Shown here piece after piece: positions 47,811-57,225 of a stretch of 64,000 bases of DNA. A program made the translations under genes and the position numbers. The DNA is from Peptoniphilus vaginalis (GTDB lineage Bacteria; Bacillota; Clostridia; Tissierellales; Peptoniphilaceae): positions 85,497 through 149,496 of the forward strand of contig NZ_FXLP01000003.1 in the NCBI RefSeq assembly GCF_900176605.1, given 5' to 3'. The notes below the pieces were generated by a model, which searched no databases, was not told the origin of the DNA, and saw only the letters and a program-made list of their open reading frames with translations. Position 1 is the stretch's first letter, and every line of letters starts with the position of its first letter.

Positions 47811-47836
47811 AAAGAGAGACTCTCTTAAGGAGTCTC
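47811..47836 (-). terminator. Likely terminator of murI
   Basis: Minus strand GAGACTC-CTTAAGA-GAGTCTC (47836-47816); the following T-run is short (TCTCTTTTG). Confidence 0.55.
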
Positions 47837-47871
47837 ACAAAAATTTAATCTTAATTCTAAAAATAATGTAT

Positions 47872-48681
47872 TTATAGTTTTATTTCTTCAAAAGTTTCTT
47901 CATTTTCTGTATCAATGACATTTTTTACAGTTGCCTTAAATTTTTCAATATCATTTGTTGAGAAAAATTCAATCTTAGGATTTTTTTCTTGATTTAATAA
48001 ATCATCTTTTTCTAAAATTTCTTTTATTGCTATAGCTGTTCTATTTGCTGGATCTACTAATTTGACTTTCCTATTTTGTTTTTCAAAAATTCTTTCGAAA
48101 GCCTTCCTAGCAAGTGGAAAATGTGTACAACCTAAGATAAGTGTATCGTAGTCAAAATCTCCCAATTGTCCTAAGTACCCAGTGATTGTTTTTTCAACTA
48201 TATCATTTTCTAAATTTCCATTTTCAACATCTAAAACTAATTGTGGAGCTCCAACTCCTTTTAAAATTATATCTTTGTTAAATTTTTTTATTGTTTCATC
48301 ATAAACCTTTGACTTCACTGTTCCTTCAGTAGCTATAAGTGCAACCTTATTATTTTCTGTAACTAATGATGCATAACTACAAGCTGGTTCAACAACTCCT
48401 ACTACTGGTATATCTAATTTTTCTTGTGCATTTTCGAGACCATAGCAAGTTGCTGTATTACAAGCAATAATTGCCCCCTTAGCTCCTACTTTTGCAAGAA
48501 AATCTAAACACTCAAAAGTTGAGTTCTTAACATCTTCAGGACTTCTAACTCCATAAGGCATTCTCAAAGTATCTCCAATATATTTGAAATTTTCTTCTGG
48601 GAATACTTTTAATAACTCCTTTAATACAGAGAGTCCACCTACACCACTATCAAAAACTCCTATTGGAGCATTTTTTTTCAT
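47872..48681 (-). CDS. murI: Glutamate racemase
   Basis: 269 aa. The two catalytic cysteines are in IIACNTATCYG (about 70-80) and LILGCTHFPLARKA (about 180-193); FDSGVGGLSVLKEL is the substrate loop. Makes D-glutamate for peptidoglycan. Monocistronic; gltS lies upstream on the same strand but is separated by 205 bp and a terminator. Confidence 0.96.
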   Translation of the reverse strand: MKKNAPIGVFDSGVGGLSVLKELLKVFPEENFKYIGDTLRMPYGVRSPEDVKNSTFECLDFLAKVGAKGAIIACNTATCYGLENAQEKLDIPVVGVVEPACSYASLVTENNKVALIATEGTVKSKVYDETIKKFNKDIILKGVGAPQLVLDVENGNLENDIVEKTITGYLGQLGDFDYDTLILGCTHFPLARKAFERIFEKQNRKVKLVDPANRTAIAIKEILEKDDLLNQEKNPKIEFFSTNDIEKFKATVKNVIDTENEETFEEIKL

Positions 48682-48843
48682 TATGATAATCTCCTTTTAA
48701 AATTTTAGTTAATTTTTATAATTCTAAATTTCTTTTTTAATTAATCTTAACAAGATAAATTTTTATGAATAATTTAATACTCTTATAATAATTATTAATA
48801 GTTGTTTCTTAATAAATAAATCTAAAAAATTAATTCATTTTAA

Positions 48844-48871
48844 TAAAAAAGCACCAGATATAATCTGGTGC
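48844..48871 (-). terminator. Terminator of gltS
   Basis: GCACCAGA-TATAA-TCTGGTGC (48851-48871), T-run on the minus side. Confidence 0.92.
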
Positions 48872-48886
48872 TTCTTAAATTTTTTA

Positions 48887-50101
48887 CTAAGCAAATATTC
48901 CTAAGAATACTGTGATAATAAATACATTTGTAAAGTCGATGAACATACCACCTACAATTGGTAGAACGAAGAATGCCATCTTTGAATAAACGAATTTATC
49001 ACAAATAGATTCCATGTTTGCTACACCATTAGGTGTTGCACCCATACCAAATCCACAGTGTCCGCCGGCGATAACTGCTGCATCATAGTTGTTACCCATA
49101 AGTTTAAATGTAATGAAGTAAGCAAATATAGCCATTAATACTGTTTGAGCTGCTAATAGGATTAACATTGGAACTGCAAGGTCAACTAATTGCCATAATT
49201 TCAATGTCATTAAAGCCATAGCTAAGAATAAGTTAAGTCCAAGTTCTCCAGCAATAGCAATTTCTTCATTAGGTAAGAAATTGTTATGCTTATCAGAAAT
49301 AGCTCTGAAAAGAATACCAAGTATCATTGGTCCAATATAAATTGGAAGTGCAGCTTTGTCAGTGAATTTCGCAATTTCTGCATTCAAGAATCCTGAAATG
49401 TAAACACCGATTCCCATAGCAACTATAATAGCAAGGAATCCTAATTGAACTTTCTTACCATCTAAAATTTTGTTTTCTTCTTTTAAGATAGATTCGTCAA
49501 CAACAACTTCTTGTTCCATTTTTTTCTTTTCAACAAGATTGTTTTTAAGGATAATTTTGTTAGCTAATGGACCACCCATTAATGATCCCATTACCAATCC
49601 AAATGTTGCTGCTGAATAAGCTACAGTTTCTGCTCCAGTAATACCAGCTGCTTCAACAAGTGGTGCAATACCAGCACTTGTTCCGTGTCCCCCTGTCATA
49701 GGAGTTGATCCTGTCATAAGTGCAAGTCCTGGTTCTACTCCTACAGGTCCTGCTAATGCTACAGCTAAAATATTTTGTAGTACACATAGTACACTGGCAA
49801 TAATTAAGAATTTAATTACCATAGGTCCACCAAGTTTAAGAATTTTTATACTTGCTCCAAAACCTATACTTGTAAAGAAGATTGTCATAAAGAATGATTG
49901 CAATGTTGTATCAAACTCGAATGCTGCTGTTTCTGTCAATCTTAATACTAAGTGAATAATTGCAAATAAGAATCCACCAATTACTGGTGCTGGAATTGCA
50001 AATTTTTGGAAGAAGTAAACCTTACTTCTTATGTACCTACCAATTAGCAGTAGTATTACTGCTAGACCAATCGTTTGGATCATATCCATTTCAATTGTCA
50101 T
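48887..50101 (-). CDS. gltS: Sodium/glutamate symporter
   Basis: 404 aa from ATG 50101, 8 bp after GAGG (a GTG at 50110 sits on the ribosome site). About ten membrane helices; GltS signatures FAIPAPVIGGFLFAI, TGSTPMTGGHGTSAG and GHCGFGMGATPNGVANM. Imports glutamate with Na+. Its nearness to murI may supply D-glutamate synthesis, although glutamate here is also a fermentation intermediate. Confidence 0.94.
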   Translation of the reverse strand: MTIEMDMIQTIGLAVILLLIGRYIRSKVYFFQKFAIPAPVIGGFLFAIIHLVLRLTETAAFEFDTTLQSFFMTIFFTSIGFGASIKILKLGGPMVIKFLIIASVLCVLQNILAVALAGPVGVEPGLALMTGSTPMTGGHGTSAGIAPLVEAAGITGAETVAYSAATFGLVMGSLMGGPLANKIILKNNLVEKKKMEQEVVVDESILKEENKILDGKKVQLGFLAIIVAMGIGVYISGFLNAEIAKFTDKAALPIYIGPMILGILFRAISDKHNNFLPNEEIAIAGELGLNLFLAMALMTLKLWQLVDLAVPMLILLAAQTVLMAIFAYFITFKLMGNNYDAAVIAGGHCGFGMGATPNGVANMESICDKFVYSKMAFFVLPIVGGMFIDFTNVFIITVFLGIFA

Positions 50102-50589
50102 AAATATCACCTCTCTATATTTTTTTGTGATTTAATTATATCAAAAGGTTTTCATTTTTTAAAGTAGTTTGTTTTTTTATTTTGTTATTTTATTTTGTTT
50201 TTTATTATTATATTTTTCTTATCGGAATTTTACCAGACTTATATGTTTCTATTTTATCTTTTTATCTGATTAAATTATTAGTTCGTTTTTAATTCGTAAT
50301 AATATTCGTATTTATATCAAAATTTAAGATACTTTAATCCATTTTTTATTTTTGATTAATGCCTAAACATAAACTAAGTTCTTACTAACTAAATTCCTAT
50401 CAAATATACTTTGTTTTAATTTACATTAACCTTTAATGAAAACATTTTTATTACTATTGTATGTACTAATTCTATAATCAGAAAAGCTTTATTAATTTTT
50501 ACTTAAGATAAACTGCATAAAATGTTTAAGTACATTTAAATTTTAAGTGCCATGATGCAAAATATTTTTTAAATCTATAAATATATTCT
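50102..50589. other. Gene-free AT-rich intergenic stretch
   Basis: About 490 bp between gltS (start) and the proA terminator. Very AT-rich with T-runs; it should hold the gltS promoter, but I cannot pick one with confidence. No RNA gene, repeat array or decayed reading frame was seen. Confidence 0.5.
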
Positions 50590-50633
50590 AAAAAAATGCC
50601 CCCTTTATTGCTTAGTCCAATAAAAAGAGCATT
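50590..50633 (-). terminator. Terminator of proBA
   Basis: Minus strand long stem AATGCTCTTTTTATTG / CAATAAAGGGGGCATT (50633-50595, several G-T pairs), then TTTTTT. Confidence 0.85.
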
Positions 50634-50659
50634 CCCTTAAACTTTCTAATCATTAAATT

Positions 50660-51916
50660 TTATTTCCTGTATTCCCCATGGCCAAAGATTACATACTTGT
50701 AGCTCACAAGTTCATCAAGTCCCACTGGTCCCCTTGCGTGAAGTTTTTGTGTTGAGATGCCAAGCTCTGCTCCCTTGCCAAACTCTCCTCCATCTGTGAA
50801 CCTTGTTGAGGCATTTACATAAACGCAGGCTGAGTCAACTTCTTCTAGGAACTTCATCGCCCTCTCATAGGACTCTGTCAAGATGGACTCTGAGTGACCT
50901 GTTGAATATTTTGTGATGTGGGCAATAGCTTCGTCGACATCATCAACTGTCTTAACAGAAATTTCGTAGTCCAAGTATTCTCTGCCGTAGTCATCTTCTT
51001 CTGCCTTCACAGCATTTTTTATCTTAGGAAGAGCTGCTTCATCAGCGTGGACTTTGATCTTATATTTTTCTACTACTTCATTAAATAAGTCAAAGAACTT
51101 ATCTGGTAAATTCTTATTTAAGACAAGAGATTCCACTGCATTACAAACTCCAATTCTTTGAGTCTTTGCATTTTCAATAATTTTTACAGCAATTTCAATA
51201 TCGGCATCTTCATCTACATATATGTGACAATTGCCAACTCCCGTTTCAATCACAGGCACCTTGGCATTTTCAACTACTGAGTTAATAAGTGAAGCTGATC
51301 CTCTTGGCAATAGCAAGTCAACATAACCCTTTAGTTGCATCAATTCCTTTGAAGACTCCCTTGATGTGTCCTTAACGATTTGAACAAAGTTCTCATCGTA
51401 GCCAGCATTTTTTATTCCAAGTCTAATGGCGTCTGCTATGGCTATGTTGGACTTGATGGACTCCTTACCTCCACGAAGTATAATGGCACTTGAAGCCTTT
51501 AGAGATAAAATTGCTGCATCAAGTGTTACATTAGGTCTTGATTCATAAATTATGGCAATAACTCCCATTGGAACAGTCTTCTTGCCAATTAAAAGTCCTG
51601 CATAGTTTTCTTCCATTGATAAGACCTTGCCCACTGGGTCTTTAAAGTCGATGACCTCGTCAATAGACTTTGCCATACCTTCAAGCCTCTCATCAGTTAA
51701 GAGAAGTCTATCAATTAGTCCTTCTGGCATATTATTTTCCCTGCCCTTCTTGATGTCCTCTTCATTGGCTCTTAAAATATTTTCCTTTTGGCTTAAGAGG
51801 GCCTTCTTGATTTCAAGAAGCATGGCATTCTTTTCCTTAGTTTTTAATTTTTTTAACTTATAGGAAGCTTCCTTTGCGATCTTCCCCATTTCCTTAACAC
51901 TTAAAGTATGTTCCAA
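50660..51916 (-). CDS. proA: Gamma-glutamyl phosphate reductase
   Basis: 418 aa from a TTG start at 51916 with AAAGGAG 6 bp upstream. Aldehyde-dehydrogenase fold; catalytic cysteine in QRIGVCNAVESLV (about 255), PRGSASLI and AVYVNASTRFTDGGEFGKGAE-like end (seen as VNASTRFTDGGEFG). Second step of proline synthesis. Overlaps the end of proB by 23 bp. Confidence 0.96.
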   Translation of the reverse strand: MEHTLSVKEMGKIAKEASYKLKKLKTKEKNAMLLEIKKALLSQKENILRANEEDIKKGRENNMPEGLIDRLLLTDERLEGMAKSIDEVIDFKDPVGKVLSMEENYAGLLIGKKTVPMGVIAIIYESRPNVTLDAAILSLKASSAIILRGGKESIKSNIAIADAIRLGIKNAGYDENFVQIVKDTSRESSKELMQLKGYVDLLLPRGSASLINSVVENAKVPVIETGVGNCHIYVDEDADIEIAVKIIENAKTQRIGVCNAVESLVLNKNLPDKFFDLFNEVVEKYKIKVHADEAALPKIKNAVKAEEDDYGREYLDYEISVKTVDDVDEAIAHITKYSTGHSESILTESYERAMKFLEEVDSACVYVNASTRFTDGGEFGKGAELGISTQKLHARGPVGLDELVSYKYVIFGHGEYRK

Positions 51917-52676
51917 TTTCTTCTCCTTTAACTATATCTCTTATGATCTTCATCTTTTCTCCTGATCCAATAACAACTTCTATGTCCTTTTCTATGGCAA
52001 GCTTGGCAGCCTTTATCTTGGTGTACATACCTCCAGTTCCAACATTGGATTCAGTTTCCTTTGCCATACCTTCAACCTCATTAATGTCTGTAACCTCGTG
52101 GATAATTTTTGCATCAGGATTCTTTCTTGGGTCATCTGTGTAAAGTCCCTCGATGTCAGTCAGCATAATAAGTAGGTCTGCCTTAATCATCCTTGCAATA
52201 ACTGCTGATAGAGTGTCGTTGTCCCCAAATTTAATTTCATAGGTTGAAATTGTGTCATTCTCGTTTATTATTGGAATTACATTCATACCCAAGAGTTTCT
52301 CAAAGGTATTCTCTGCATTAATTCTCATCTCCTCGTCCACTTCTATTGTCCTTGTGAGGAGGACTTGGGCAGAGTTGTAACCATAGGACACAAGAGACCT
52401 GTCGTAAATATTTGTAAGGGCAACTTGACCCACTGCTGCTGCAGCTTGCTTGTCCGAAGTTTCCCTTGGCCTTTCTTTTAGATTTAACTTCGCACGACCT
52501 GCTGCAATGGCACCCGATGAAACAAGTACAACATCATAGCCTTGGTTCTTTAGGTTTGCAATTTCAAAACAGAGCTCGTCGATTTTTTGTAAATTTATTT
52601 TTCCATTGTCGTGAGTGATGGAAGAAGATCCAACCTTAATCACGACTTTTTTTATTTCTTTTGAAAATTTTCTCAT
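51894..52676 (-). CDS. proB: Glutamate 5-kinase, short form without PUA domain
   Basis: 260 aa from ATG 52676, 6 bp after AAGGTG. Amino-acid-kinase fold: VIKVGSSSITHDNGKI (about 10-25), LVSSGAIAAGRAKL and GTGGMYTKIKAAKLA (ATP site). It ends right after the kinase domain, about 100 residues shorter than the PUA-containing enzyme of E. coli or B. subtilis. First step of proline synthesis, feedback-regulated in the family. Translationally coupled to proA. Confidence 0.95.
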   Translation of the reverse strand: MRKFSKEIKKVVIKVGSSSITHDNGKINLQKIDELCFEIANLKNQGYDVVLVSSGAIAAGRAKLNLKERPRETSDKQAAAAVGQVALTNIYDRSLVSYGYNSAQVLLTRTIEVDEEMRINAENTFEKLLGMNVIPIINENDTISTYEIKFGDNDTLSAVIARMIKADLLIMLTDIEGLYTDDPRKNPDAKIIHEVTDINEVEGMAKETESNVGTGGMYTKIKAAKLAIEKDIEVVIGSGEKMKIIRDIVKGEEIGTYFKC

Positions 52677-52806
52677 TTCAATCACCTTATTAATAATATA
52701 CTTGAAATTTACACATTAGTAAATATTTTTTCACATTTGAAGAAAGTATAAATTAAATAAATAATCTTATTATATTAAATTTCTCTCTCACCTCTTATTA
52801 CCCTTA

Positions 52807-52815
52807 TGCTATAAT
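52807..52815 (+). promoter_or_regulatory. Extended -10 promoter of the nfnAB fusion
   Basis: TGC-TATAAT (52807-52815) without a clear -35. The predicted start (about 52822) is at the GGAG itself, so the leader is nearly absent. Confidence 0.5.
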
Positions 52816-52835
52816 AGACTTGGAGTGTGATTATT

Positions 52836-55136
52836 TTGCCAAAAATTTTAAGAAAAAAAGAACTTGCACCAAATATATTTTTATTTGACATATATGCACC
52901 TAAGATTGCAGCCTCTGCAAAACCAGGTCAATTTATTATTTTAATTGCCGACAAATATTCCGAGAGAATCCCCCTAACTATTTCTGATTACGACATAAAT
53001 CGAGGTAGCGTTCAAATAGTAGTCCAAGCTTCTGGTGAATCTACAAAGAAAATCGCAAGCTTTGAAGAAGGCGAAAGCTTTAAGGACTTTGTTGGACCCC
53101 TTGGTCACGCATCAGATTTTTATTATATAGACCTAGAAGACTTAAAGGACAAGAGATACTTATTCGTAGCTGGTGGTGTTGGTACTGCACCAGTTTATCC
53201 TCAAGCTAAATTTTTTAAAGAAAAGGGTCTTCACTGCGACATAATCATTGGAGCAAAGTCCAAAGAATTTGTAATTCTTGAAGATGAATTAAAGTCCGTT
53301 TGCGACAACCTATACATAGCAACCGATGACGGATCCTATGGCTTTAAGGGTCTTGTAACAGACAAGATTGTAGACCTTGTGGAAAATGAAAAGAAACATT
53401 ACGACCAAGTTGTTTCCATTGGACCTATGATAATGATGAAGTTTGTCTGCCAAACTACTAAGAAATACGACCTTCCAACAACAGTGTCCCTAAACCCAAT
53501 TATGGTTGATGGAACTGGTATGTGTGGTGCCTGCCGTGTTTCTATAGATGGAAAAACAAAATTTGCCTGCGTTGATGGACCAGAATTTGACGGTCACCTA
53601 GTGGACTTTGATTCTGCCATGAAGAGGCAAAGACAATATGTAGACAACAAGAAGACTCACGCAATAGCTGACCACCATTGTACAATGGACCTCGCAGTGT
53701 CTGACCACCTAGCTGAGACTTCTTCAAAAGATGATAAGGGCCTTGTTATTAAAAAAGCTGAAGACAGGTTTAAAAAAGTTCCAATTGCTGAACAAGCACC
53801 TGATGAGAGAAACAAAAACTTTAAAGAAGTTTGCCTTGGCTACACTGCTGAAGAAGCAGCCACCGAAGCTTCAAGATGTCTAAACTGTAAAAAACCTGGC
53901 TGCGTTGGAGGCTGCCCAGTTTCCATTGACATCCCTGGATTCATAAAGGAAATCGCAAGTGGCAACTTCGAGCAAGCCTACAAGGTTCTTTCCCTTTACA
54001 CTTCCCTTCCAGCAGTTTGCGGTAGGGTTTGTCCACAAGAATCTCAATGCGAAGAAAGGTGTGTCCTCTTAAATAGGGGCGACGCAGTTTCCATTGGTAA
54101 GCTTGAAAGATTTGCCGCTGACTATGCAAGACGTCATCAAGTCCAAGAAAATGCTGACATCAGAAAGATTGACAAGAAGGTTGCAATAGTCGGAGCAGGT
54201 CCAGCTGGTCTTACTTGTGCAGGTGAACTTGCAAAAATGGGCTACGATGTAACGGTTTTTGAAGCCCTCCAACAATCTGGCGGAGTATTAATTTACGGTA
54301 TTCCAGAATTTAGACTTCCCGACGAAGTCGTTGAATACGAAGTTGAAAATATTAAAAAGCTTGGAGTTAAATTTGAAAACAACTTTGTAATAGGAAGGAC
54401 TGAAACCATAGACGACCTAATCAAGGATGGTTTTGAAGCAGTCTTTATTGGATCAGGTGCCGGTCTACCTAAGTTTATGAACATACCTGGTGAAAACCTA
54501 AATGGAGTTTATTCAGCCAACGAATTCTTGACTAGAAACAACCTAATGAGATCCTTTGATGAAGAGTACGACACTCCAGTTAACGTTGGAGAAAAAGTTG
54601 CAGTTATTGGCGGCGGCAATGTTGCCATGGATGCCGCAAGAGTTGCAAAAAGACTTGGGGCTGATGTTTCTATTGTCTACAGACGTACTGAAAAGGAACT
54701 TCCTGCAAGAACTGAAGAAGTTCACCACGCCAAGGAAGAGGGCATTAAGTTTGAAATGCTAACTGCTCCAGTTGAAATCCTTGGAGATGATGAGGGCTGG
54801 GTTAAGGGAATGAAGTGTGTGAGAAACGAACTTGGAGAACCTGATGCATCTGGTAGGAGAAGACCAGTTGCTGTAGAAGGTAGCGACTATGAAGAGGCCT
54901 TCCAAACAATTATCATGGCTCTTGGAACAAATCCAAACCCACTAATTTCTTCCACAACAAAGAATCTTGACATAGAAAAATGGGGTGGCATAATTGTAAA
55001 TGAAGAGTCACAAACATCTCGCCAAGAAATCTTTGCCGGTGGTGATGCAGTTACAGGATCTGCAACAGTAATCCTTGCCATGGGTGCTGGTAAAAATGCC
55101 GCAAAGTCTATCGACGAATTTTTGAGAAATAAATAA
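52836..55136 (+). CDS. Single-chain NADH-dependent reduced ferredoxin:NADP+ oxidoreductase (NfnA-NfnB fusion)
   Basis: 766 aa from TTG 52836, which gives the family N-terminus (MPKILRKKELAPNIF) and 10-bp spacing to GGAG; a GTG at 52827 is also open. Residues 1-275: NfnA/dihydroorotate-dehydrogenase electron-transfer type, FAD and NAD sites (FVAGGVGTAPVYPQ) and [2Fe-2S] cysteines in GMCGACRVSI plus FACVDG. Residues about 315-766: NfnB/glutamate-synthase small-subunit type, [4Fe-4S] ligands CLNCKKPGCVGGCP and CGRVCPQESQCEERC, and two Rossmann motifs AIVGAGPAGLTCAG and AVIGGGNVAMDAAR. Balances NADH, NADPH and ferredoxin by flavin-based electron bifurcation. Usually two genes. Confidence 0.88.
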   Translation: MPKILRKKELAPNIFLFDIYAPKIAASAKPGQFIILIADKYSERIPLTISDYDINRGSVQIVVQASGESTKKIASFEEGESFKDFVGPLGHASDFYYIDLEDLKDKRYLFVAGGVGTAPVYPQAKFFKEKGLHCDIIIGAKSKEFVILEDELKSVCDNLYIATDDGSYGFKGLVTDKIVDLVENEKKHYDQVVSIGPMIMMKFVCQTTKKYDLPTTVSLNPIMVDGTGMCGACRVSIDGKTKFACVDGPEFDGHLVDFDSAMKRQRQYVDNKKTHAIADHHCTMDLAVSDHLAETSSKDDKGLVIKKAEDRFKKVPIAEQAPDERNKNFKEVCLGYTAEEAATEASRCLNCKKPGCVGGCPVSIDIPGFIKEIASGNFEQAYKVLSLYTSLPAVCGRVCPQESQCEERCVLLNRGDAVSIGKLERFAADYARRHQVQENADIRKIDKKVAIVGAGPAGLTCAGELAKMGYDVTVFEALQQSGGVLIYGIPEFRLPDEVVEYEVENIKKLGVKFENNFVIGRTETIDDLIKDGFEAVFIGSGAGLPKFMNIPGENLNGVYSANEFLTRNNLMRSFDEEYDTPVNVGEKVAVIGGGNVAMDAARVAKRLGADVSIVYRRTEKELPARTEEVHHAKEEGIKFEMLTAPVEILGDDEGWVKGMKCVRNELGEPDASGRRRPVAVEGSDYEEAFQTIIMALGTNPNPLISSTTKNLDIEKWGGIIVNEESQTSRQEIFAGGDAVTGSATVILAMGAGKNAAKSIDEFLRNK

Positions 55137-55155
55137 GATTATAAAAAATAAATTT

Positions 55156-55185
55156 AGGGAAGAGTCTTATCTCTTCCCTATTTTT
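55156..55185 (+). terminator. Terminator of the nfnAB fusion
   Basis: AGGGAAGAG-TCTTAT-CTCTTCCCT (55156-55179), then ATTTTTG. Confidence 0.92.
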
Positions 55186-55321
55186 GTGTATTCATTACTT
55201 AACTTAAGACGTTTTGATAAGTTTTTTAAAATATAATCATATCTTTAAATCTTCTTATGTAATTTTGAAAAAATGTAATAAAATGAAGAACTAAAAGATA
55301 GAGAGAGTTATTACTAGAATC

Positions 55322-55402
55322 ATGACCCTTGATAGGGCAATAAGATGTGGTAAATACACAAGTGAATCGGGTTATTATGGCAAAGGGCTTATAGTATTCT
55401 GA
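55322..55402 (+). CDS. Possible upstream ORF 1 in the ABC-F leader (26 codons)
   Basis: ATG at 55322 to TGA at 55400-55402, reading MTLDRAIRCGKYTSESGYYG and six more residues. Composition is protein-like, but the ribosome site is weak (GAGAG) and no family is recognised. The frame stays open upstream to a stop at 55292, so it could also be a decayed gene fragment. The rest of the 55186-55445 leader has no other gene. Confidence 0.35.
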   Translation: MTLDRAIRCGKYTSESGYYGKGLIVF

Positions 55403-55445
55403 ATTGGGTATCTATTATAAAAATAGTATTAGGAGGTACAGATAA

Positions 55446-55478
55446 ATGATTAATACAAATAGTTTTCTAAATAACTAA
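55446..55478 (+). CDS. Leader peptide MINTNSFLNN of the ABC-F gene
   Basis: 10-codon ORF with an ideal AGGAGG 8 bp upstream (55431-55437 region), ending TAA at 55476-55478, immediately before a hairpin arm. Short, well-started ORFs of this kind precede many antibiotic-inducible ABC-F and erm genes. Confidence 0.65.
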   Translation: MINTNSFLNN

Positions 55479-55519
55479 GAGAGGAAAAGAAATCCTCTCA
55501 CAAAAACTTAGGAGGATTT
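55479..55519 (+). promoter_or_regulatory. Mutually exclusive hairpins: translational attenuator of the ABC-F gene
   Basis: Arm 1 GAGAGGA (55479-55485) can pair with arm 2 TCCTCTC (55493-55499). Arm 2, as AAATCCTC (55491-55498), can instead pair with GAGGATTT (55512-55519), which contains the ABC-F ribosome site. The two pairings exclude each other, so leader-peptide translation can decide whether the ribosome site is open. Confidence 0.65.
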
Positions 55520-57121
55520 ATGATATATATACAAGACTTAATAAAAACTTTACCAGATAGAAAGCTATTTGAAATTGATAGTTTATCAATAAATAAAAAC
55601 GAAAAGATAGCCTTAATAGGAGAAAATGGTACGGGTAAAACTACTTTTTTAAGAATAATATTAGGCTTAGATAAAGACTATACTGGTCAAGTAAGAGTTG
55701 AAAGAGAACTGGGTTATTTATTAAATTATAATAGTAAAGGCAAGTGCTTTTCTGATGAAATCTACTCTAAATCACAGTTAAGGGCTAATGACAACTATAG
55801 TCCAGGCGAAGAACAAAGATTAAAGCTCACAGACCTATTATCAGATAGTTTTAAATTTCTATTAATCGACGAGCCTACATCTCACTTAGACTTAAAGCAA
55901 AAGGAAGAACTTATAGGAAAGCTAAATTCAAAAAAAGTTGGATATCTTCTAATTTCGCATGATCGTGATTTCATTAATAGAACTTGTAAAAAGATTTTAG
56001 AATTAAAGAACGGAAAAATTGAAGAATATAATGGAGACTACAAATTTTATCTTGAAGAAAGAGAGAAAAGATTTAAGTTTAAAGAAAAAGAGTATTCAAA
56101 TTTTATAAAAGAAAAAAGAAGACTTGAAAATTTAGCTAGCAATATAAAAGAACAATCATCAAAAGTAAGAACCACGCCTAAAAGGATGGGAAACTCAGAA
56201 GCAAGGCTCCATAAGATGGGCGGTCAAGAAAACAAGAAAAAACTAGATAAACAAGTAAAATCTGTAGAATCCAGAATAGATCAACTAGAAGTAAAAGAAA
56301 AACCTAAAGAAGAAACAGAAATACAACTATCCATTCCAGATAATAAACAACTTCACTCAAAAATCTTGATAAGAGGAGAAAAGCTAAATAAAGAGTTTGG
56401 AAATAAGATTTTATTTGAAAAATCCAACTTTCAAATAAAAAATAATTCTAAAACAGCTCTTATAGGAGAAAATGGAAGTGGAAAAACCACCCTATTAAAC
56501 ATGATTCTCAATCAAGAAAATGTATGGGTGCATCCAAATCTTAAAATAGGTTATTTTAGTCAAATGAGTGATATTTTAGAAGAAGATGCTGATATCCTAG
56601 CAAATGTATTAAATACATCTATTTATGATGAAACAATGACAAGAATTGTTCTTGCAAGATTAGGATTTAAGACTGACGATGTATACAAGATTATAAGCGT
56701 ATTAAGCGATGGAGAAAAAGCCAAGGTAAAATTGGCTAAAATATTAACTTCTGATTTTAATTATCTTATTTTTGATGAACCGACAAACTTTTTAGATATA
56801 AATGCTATAGAAAGTTTAGAAAATCTATTGAAATCTTATGATAGACCATTTATATTTGTAAGCCATGATGAGGAGTTTATAAATAACCTAGCAGATACTC
56901 TTTTGATTATAGAAGATAAAAGAATCAAAAATTTTAAAGGTAGTTTATCACAATACAAAAATAAAAAAGAGAAAACAACGAGTAGCAAGGATAGCGATAG
57001 TTTTTTACTTGATTTTAGAATATCTTCCATAAGTTCTAGACTAGCAATGGAGATATCTAAGGAGGAAAGAAAAAAACTAGAAGAGGAGTATAATAAACTC
57101 ATTGAAGAAAGAAAAAATTAA
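55520..57121 (+). CDS. ABC-F ribosome-protection protein, Vga/VmlR-like (ARE group)
   Basis: 533 aa, two ABC domains and no membrane part. Walker A IGENGTGKTTF (about 34-44) and IGENGSGKTTL (about 315-325); signatures YSPGEEQRLKL and LSDGEKAKVKL; Walker B FLLIDEPTSHLD and YLIFDEPTNFLD. The interdomain linker TTPKRMGNSEARLHKMGG is typical of antibiotic-resistance ABC-Fs such as Vga and VmlR. These bind the E site and displace lincosamides, streptogramin A or pleuromutilins; the spectrum cannot be read here. Codons are richer in TTA/ATA/AGA than the neighbours, and it carries its own leader and terminator, which suggests acquisition. Confidence 0.85.
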   Translation: MIYIQDLIKTLPDRKLFEIDSLSINKNEKIALIGENGTGKTTFLRIILGLDKDYTGQVRVERELGYLLNYNSKGKCFSDEIYSKSQLRANDNYSPGEEQRLKLTDLLSDSFKFLLIDEPTSHLDLKQKEELIGKLNSKKVGYLLISHDRDFINRTCKKILELKNGKIEEYNGDYKFYLEEREKRFKFKEKEYSNFIKEKRRLENLASNIKEQSSKVRTTPKRMGNSEARLHKMGGQENKKKLDKQVKSVESRIDQLEVKEKPKEETEIQLSIPDNKQLHSKILIRGEKLNKEFGNKILFEKSNFQIKNNSKTALIGENGSGKTTLLNMILNQENVWVHPNLKIGYFSQMSDILEEDADILANVLNTSIYDETMTRIVLARLGFKTDDVYKIISVLSDGEKAKVKLAKILTSDFNYLIFDEPTNFLDINAIESLENLLKSYDRPFIFVSHDEEFINNLADTLLIIEDKRIKNFKGSLSQYKNKKEKTTSSKDSDSFLLDFRISSISSRLAMEISKEERKKLEEEYNKLIEERKN

Positions 57122-57126
57122 ATTTT

Positions 57127-57155
57127 AGCATCTATGAGAGTAGGTGCTTTTTTTA
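57127..57155 (+). terminator. Terminator of the ABC-F gene
   Basis: AGCATCTA-TGAGAG-TAGGTGCT (57127-57148), then TTTTTTT. Confidence 0.9.
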
Positions 57156-57225
57156 TTACTTAATTTTAAAATGTAACATTAGAAAAATAAAATTTCTAAA
57201 TTAAAACAATAATTTTCACGCTTGC

